Shown here piece after piece: positions 33,627 to 37,411 of a DNA stretch of 37,411 bases; position 1 is the stretch's first letter; each line of letters begins with the position of its first letter. Position numbers and translations under genes: made by a program. Location: positions 1-37,411 of the forward strand of contig JAOZMZ010000011.1 of assembly GCA_029934055.1 (NCBI GenBank), given 5' to 3'. Under the pieces are notes generated by a model that searched no databases, had not been told where the DNA came from, and worked only from the letters and a program-made list of their open reading frames with translations. Source of the DNA: Kiritimatiellia bacterium. Lineage in GTDB: Bacteria; Verrucomicrobiota; Kiritimatiellia; B70-G9.

Positions 33627-34838
33627 ATGGGCCGGGTCGGGAAAGTCATTTTCTGCGACATGTTCGGCCAAGGAGCCGTGGGAATGGTGGGGCGGGAAAT
33701 CGCAGGAGCGCTGTCGTCCTGCGGGATGGAGGTGATACTGGCCGGAAGCAGGAAGAGTCTCGGGCGTTATCGCGGAATGGGAGTCCCGCGGTTCGGCGGC
33801 TTCCTGGAAGTAACCAGCCGCCGGTATACGTTTGGGTGGTGGTGCGAGAAGCTGTCGCTGCATATCAGGGGATACGAGATCGACGGCGACTTGCTTGCCC
33901 GGCGGATAAGGCGGAAGGTGGCGGGGGGTGAAGATGTTCATATTGTTACAAACTATCCTCAGTATATTCCTCCACCACATAAGGCGGCGGGCGCAATGGA
34001 TATTCTGGTATATGATTTGAACTGGCTGCATTTTCCGGAGAACTACCGGAATCCCGCTCGTACGGAGGCATGGATGGGAGGATGGGTGGAGGCCGCCAGG
34101 ATGATTTTTGCAATCTCCGAATTCACACGCCGGGAGATCGTGGAACATTACGGCGTGGCTCCGGAGAATACGGCGGTTGTACGTCCGGCGGTCCCGGGCG
34201 ACGCGGTACACTTGCAGGAGGGGACGGTTTCTGAGGATGTGCTGGCGCGGTATGGACTGAAAGCGGGGGGGTATTTCTACTGTCCGGGAAGTCTGCGGCC
34301 GCACAAGGGGATTGATGTTTTATGCGGGGCGTTGGAGCAGGCCGCGAGTGAGGTCAAGGTGGCATTGACGGGCTGGGGCGTGGACATGAAGGTCGAGCCG
34401 GAGAAATGGCCTTTTCGTGAATATCTGGAAGCGCAGCTGCCACGGCTGAGACGGCTGCGGGACGAGGGTAAACTGCTGCCGCTTGGTTTTCTGGACCGGA
34501 AAGATCAGCTCTTGTTGGCATCACAGGCGAAGGCGTTCGTCCTTCCCAGCAGGTACGAAGGATATGGGTTGGGCGTTGCGGAAGCGATCGGGTTGGGAAG
34601 ACCCTTGGTTTGTTCAGAGATTGCGCCCTTTGTCGAAGTGTTGAGGTCTTATCCACACTATTCAGCCTACAGGCTGTTTCCGCCGGGTGAGAGTGAGGCC
34701 TTGGCGACTATTTTGAGCGAGGCCGAGTTTCCCATGCGGCCGCATGATGCAACCGGGGCGGAGGGTTGGTCATGGCAGAAAGCGGCCGAGGCTATGCTTG
34801 CGGTGTGGGCAGAAGATGAAGGCTGCAGGAAGGTATGA
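33627..34838 (+). CDS. GT4-type glycosyltransferase
   Basis: This 403-aa GT-B fold enzyme has an N-terminal acceptor domain (VIFCDMFGQGAVGMVGREIA). The C-terminal donor domain carries YFYCPGSLRPHKGIDVLCGAL and the E-x7-E type motif SRYEGYGLGVAEAIGLGRPLVCSEIAPFVEVL. It would add a sugar from a nucleotide donor to the growing lipid-linked chain at the cytoplasmic membrane. The stop overlaps the next start (ATGA). Donor and linkage cannot be read from sequence. Confidence 0.9.
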   Translation: MGRVGKVIFCDMFGQGAVGMVGREIAGALSSCGMEVILAGSRKSLGRYRGMGVPRFGGFLEVTSRRYTFGWWCEKLSLHIRGYEIDGDLLARRIRRKVAGGEDVHIVTNYPQYIPPPHKAAGAMDILVYDLNWLHFPENYRNPARTEAWMGGWVEAARMIFAISEFTRREIVEHYGVAPENTAVVRPAVPGDAVHLQEGTVSEDVLARYGLKAGGYFYCPGSLRPHKGIDVLCGALEQAASEVKVALTGWGVDMKVEPEKWPFREYLEAQLPRLRRLRDEGKLLPLGFLDRKDQLLLASQAKAFVLPSRYEGYGLGVAEAIGLGRPLVCSEIAPFVEVLRSYPHYSAYRLFPPGESEALATILSEAEFPMRPHDATGAEGWSWQKAAEAMLAVWAEDEGCRKV

Positions 34839-35785
34839 GCAAGTCCGGTCCACTGGTCAGCATAATCATCCCATGCTTCAATGTGGCTGAGTTCGTCGGC
34901 GATGCTTTGGCCAGCGCCATTTCGCAAACCTACGACCGGGTGGAGATCATCGCGGTGGATGACGGTTCGACGGATGATACCCTGAGGATTTTGGAATCTT
35001 ACGGCGAGAGGGTGCGGGTGGTGAAGACGGCTCATCGTGGCGCGGCGGCGGCGCGTAATATCGGCGCGGAGTCGGCACAGGGTGATCTGTTGCAGTTCCT
35101 GGATGCAGACGACGTTCTCGATGAGCGCAAGCTTGCGGTGCAGCTACGCGGTCTCGGGTCGCACGACGGCGTGATCCGTTACTGTGACGAAATTACGGTG
35201 GATGCCAGTGACGGGCGGATTCTACGGCGCTACTCACCTGATTTGGAAGGGGACGATCCGGTGCCGATGTTGATCAGCAATTCGTTGTCGGTGGAGGCGG
35301 CCGTGATCTGGAAGGAGTTTTTCGATGCGGTGGGCGGATTCCGCGAGGAACTGGTCTGCAACCAGGAATATGATTTATATCTTCGTCTGGGTATGGAGAG
35401 ATACCGCTTCGAGCATATCGCCGAGGTGCTTTTTACCGTCCGTAAGCGAGCCGGCGGCATTTCTGCGGATTACGAGGTGGTGTTGAGACATTTCGGGGAG
35501 ATTATTGAACCGGCGTATCGGCGGATGCAGGAGAGGGGCGAACTGACGCCGGAAAGGCGTTCAGCCCTGGCCGGAAGACTGGGACGTGCGGCCCGTCATG
35601 CGGCGCTGAGGGACGATTTCGATACAGCGCAACGGTATCTACGGCTTGGGAAGGAGATCGACGTCCAAGCCATGCGTCGGGAGTTCGGCCCGTGGCTGTG
35701 GCAGCTTGCTGAGATGATCGGCGTGAGTAACGCTGTGCGTTTGAGGCGGTTCTTGACGAAGGCCCGGCGGCCGGACCAAACCTGA
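34835..35785 (+). CDS. GT2-type glycosyltransferase
   Basis: This 316-aa GT-A fold enzyme carries the canonical family 2 N-terminus VSIIIPCFNVAEFVGDALASAISQT, the nucleotide-binding EIIAVDDGSTDDT and the metal-binding DxD region LLQFLDADDVLDERK. Then CNQEYDLYLRLGM provides the likely catalytic acidic residue. The remaining C-terminal about 100 residues are helical and Arg-rich, without a TM. It is one of three adjacent glycosyltransferases assembling the repeat unit. The ATG overlaps the preceding stop. Confidence 0.92.
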   Translation: MSKSGPLVSIIIPCFNVAEFVGDALASAISQTYDRVEIIAVDDGSTDDTLRILESYGERVRVVKTAHRGAAAARNIGAESAQGDLLQFLDADDVLDERKLAVQLRGLGSHDGVIRYCDEITVDASDGRILRRYSPDLEGDDPVPMLISNSLSVEAAVIWKEFFDAVGGFREELVCNQEYDLYLRLGMERYRFEHIAEVLFTVRKRAGGISADYEVVLRHFGEIIEPAYRRMQERGELTPERRSALAGRLGRAARHAALRDDFDTAQRYLRLGKEIDVQAMRREFGPWLWQLAEMIGVSNAVRLRRFLTKARRPDQT

Positions 35786-35793
35786 GAGGCAGG

Positions 35794-36876
35794 ATGTCGA
35801 GGATTGAACAGGCTAGTGGGCGCATATTTATTGTAAGCCATACTTTCGGCCACCACATGAGTCGCTCCGGTTATCGCCAACTGTTGCGCTACATTCCGGC
35901 AGAAGAGATCGCGCCGGGACGCCTGCTGCACGCTATGGGCGAGACGGCGTTGCGGGTGCCGGCAAAGCTTGTTTCCTGGTATGGAGGTTCCTTCGAATAT
36001 TCGCGGCATGATTTCGTCAAAGAATGTGCGGTTTTGCTGCACATGTTGCGTCACAGGAACTGCATCTATCACTTTCTCCAGGGGGAAAAGAGTTACAAAC
36101 TGCTGGCACATTTTCATGGATTCCGCGGCCACAGGTTTGTGGCGACGTTTCATCATCCGGCTTCTCACTTTCGCTGGTTGTTCAGGAGCACCGGACACTT
36201 GAAGCGCCTTGATCGAGTGATCGCGCTATCGCGCGCTCAGGCACGGTTCCTGGGAGAGATCGCCGGCGAAGAAAGAGTGACGTTCATTCCGCATGGAGTT
36301 GATACGGATTATTTCCGTCCGTTGGATGCGGGGGGTGGGACGGATCGCCTGCGCTGTTTTTTCGCCGGGGTTCACATGCGCGATTTCAAAACCCTGGCAG
36401 CGATCGCGCGGAAGGTTAGTGCATCCCTGCCGGAAACGGACTTTGTCATAATATCCCATGATCGGGGGGTGGAACATTGCCGCGGTATTCGGGGTGTGCG
36501 CATCCTGAGGGGGGTCAGCGACGCCGAGTACCTGGATCTGCTTCGTAACAGCACTGTGGCGGTGATACCACTTGTGGAGAGTGTAGCGGTGACGACCGTG
36601 CTTGAGGCGCTGGCGTGCGGGATTCCGGTTGTGACCAACCGGGGCGGTATTTCCGATTACCTTAGCGATGCGTGTGCCTTGCAGTATGAGGCGGGGGACG
36701 GGGAAGGCATGGCGGCTGGAACATTGGAGCTGCTGAAGGATGTCTCGCGGCGCAAGCGCATGGCGCGGGCGGCGCGGGCACGGGCGGAAGAACTGGCATG
36801 GCCGCGGATAGCGGATGAGATGATGGACGATGTATACCGCAAGCTGGGCGCTGGGTCTGGCAGTGGAAGAGGGTGA
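35794..36876 (+). CDS. GT4-type glycosyltransferase
   Basis: This 360-aa GT-B fold enzyme is recognised by HRFVATFHHPASHF, LDRVIALSRAQARFL, VTFIPHGVDTDYFRPL and the donor-site segment ESVAVTTVLEALACGIPVVTNRGG. The usual first Glu and its spacing are present in the SVAVTTVLEA stretch. It starts nine bases after the GT2 gene and ends eight bases before the amidotransferase start. It belongs to the same transcription unit and acts on the same glycan; sugar specificity is unknown. Confidence 0.9.
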   Translation: MSRIEQASGRIFIVSHTFGHHMSRSGYRQLLRYIPAEEIAPGRLLHAMGETALRVPAKLVSWYGGSFEYSRHDFVKECAVLLHMLRHRNCIYHFLQGEKSYKLLAHFHGFRGHRFVATFHHPASHFRWLFRSTGHLKRLDRVIALSRAQARFLGEIAGEERVTFIPHGVDTDYFRPLDAGGGTDRLRCFFAGVHMRDFKTLAAIARKVSASLPETDFVIISHDRGVEHCRGIRGVRILRGVSDAEYLDLLRNSTVAVIPLVESVAVTTVLEALACGIPVVTNRGGISDYLSDACALQYEAGDGEGMAAGTLELLKDVSRRKRMARAARARAEELAWPRIADEMMDDVYRKLGAGSGSGRG

Positions 36877-36884
36877 GGCCGGCA

Positions 36885-37411
36885 GTGTGTGGAATATGTG
36901 GACAGGTTGATTTCAGCGGCAAGGGACCCGACGTGGAGATGGTCATGCGAGTGCGCGAGCGCATGCGCTGGCGCGGTCCGGACAGCGACGGATTGTGGAA
37001 GGATGCGCACGCGGTTCTGGGTCACAGGCGGTTGAGCATAATCGACCTTTCCCATCGCGGTGATCAGCCGATGTTGAGTGAGGATGGCGGTGTGGTCATG
37101 GTGGCCAACTGCGAAATCTACAATTACCGGGAGCTGAGGAAAAGTCTCGTGGAGGCGGGTCACAGATTCGTCTCCGAGAGTGACGCGGAGGTGATCCTGC
37201 ACGGGTACGAACAATGGGGGCCGGGGGTGAGCATGCACCTGGAGGGGATGTACGCCTTCGCAATTTGGGATGCCGTGGCGGGGCGGTTGCTTCTGGGGCG
37301 TGATCGTTTCGGGGAGAAGCCCCTGTTTTTCGGCAAAAGAAATGGGGCTTACTGGTTTGCCTCGGCGCTCAACGCCATGCTGCCGGAGTTGGAGGGCCTG
37401 AGGGTCCGGCG
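36885..37411 (+). CDS. Asparagine-synthetase-like glutamine amidotransferase, 3' end beyond window
   Basis: This gene is absent from the ORF track because it runs off the window. The GTG at 36885 gives MCGICGQVDFSG, placing the nucleophilic Cys at position 2 as class II amidotransferases require; GAGGGTGAGG lies upstream. The glutaminase domain is clear: RWRGPDSDG, LGHRRLSIIDLS, EIYNYRELR, SDAEVILHGYEQWG and LLLGRDRFGEKPLFF. The conserved NGEIYN is here NCEIYN (Cys76). The synthetase domain would lie downstream. AsnB-like proteins are frequent in exopolysaccharide loci, including exosortase-associated ones, where they may amidate sugar acids. Confidence 0.9.
   Translation, partial: MCGICGQVDFSGKGPDVEMVMRVRERMRWRGPDSDGLWKDAHAVLGHRRLSIIDLSHRGDQPMLSEDGGVVMVANCEIYNYRELRKSLVEAGHRFVSESDAEVILHGYEQWGPGVSMHLEGMYAFAIWDAVAGRLLLGRDRFGEKPLFFGKRNGAYWFASALNAMLPELEGLRVR

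Noticed and set aside
33447-34304. 285-aa minus-strand ORF
   Set aside because: It is antisense to the FkbM and GT4 genes and shows no domain.
1-37411. CRISPR arrays, insertion sequences, integrase or phage genes
   Set aside because: No regularly spaced direct repeats, transposase motifs or terminal inverted repeats were seen by reading the window.

Overview
The window looks like chromosomal DNA of a Gram-negative-type bacterium. It encodes a Wza-type outer-membrane lipoprotein, a beta-barrel-like protein and several exported proteins. The combination of a DUF11/SdrD_B/C25-peptidase giant, carbohydrate ABC transporter genes with unusual fusions, and a PqqD/HprK-like/nucleotidyltransferase cluster beside exopolysaccharide genes is most suggestive of the PVC superphylum (Kiritimatiellota, Lentisphaerota or Verrucomicrobiota). 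That placement is inferred from gene content, not from a marker gene. I see no insertion sequence, integrase, CRISPR array or phage module, and no gene-free stretch longer than 300 bases.

Layout. (1) 1-716: the 3'-truncated end of a minus-strand tRNA-Ala(GGC) and a small coiled-coil membrane protein. (2) 717-5440, minus strand: a two-gene carbohydrate ABC importer in which the solute-binding protein is fused to the MalF-like permease and the MalG-like permease carries about 370 extra periplasmic residues with a degenerate repeat; no ATPase is adjacent. (3) 5550-7300: an MscS channel and a tandem GYF_2 coiled-coil protein. (4) 7475-17313: a tight plus-strand set made of a 2417-aa exported protein ending in a gingipain-like (C25) protease, a PqqD-like peptide chaperone, a radical SAM/SPASM enzyme, a 62-aa Cys-containing candidate precursor peptide and an HPr-kinase-like protein. 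A convergent gene fusing an NTP_transf_5 nucleotidyltransferase to an S24/S26 peptidase-like domain overlaps its end. (5) 19103-20805: two paralogous small exported beta-sandwich proteins either side of a divergently oriented outer-membrane-barrel candidate. (6) 20843-37411: a long exopolysaccharide/O-antigen locus: Wza, Wzc-type tyrosine kinase, O-antigen ligase/polymerase, WecA-type initiating transferase, Wzm/Wzt ABC exporter, nitroreductase-like protein, pyruvyltransferase-like protein, FkbM methyltransferase, three glycosyltransferases and the start of an asparagine-synthetase-like amidotransferase that runs off the window.

How they may work together. Regions 5 and 6 are a surface-polysaccharide factory: lipid-linked initiation by the WecA homologue, elongation and decoration by the glycosyltransferases, FkbM and pyruvyltransferase, transfer by Wzm/Wzt, and export through Wzc/Wza. 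Region 4 looks like a peptide-modification system (RiPP-like: chaperone, radical SAM, precursor, kinase, nucleotidyltransferase-peptidase) whose first gene is a giant cell-surface caspase-like protease. Its resemblance to the HprK-related/PqqD/nucleotidyltransferase sets that occur beside exopolysaccharide loci makes it the most promising novel system here; the second is the rearranged sugar transporter.
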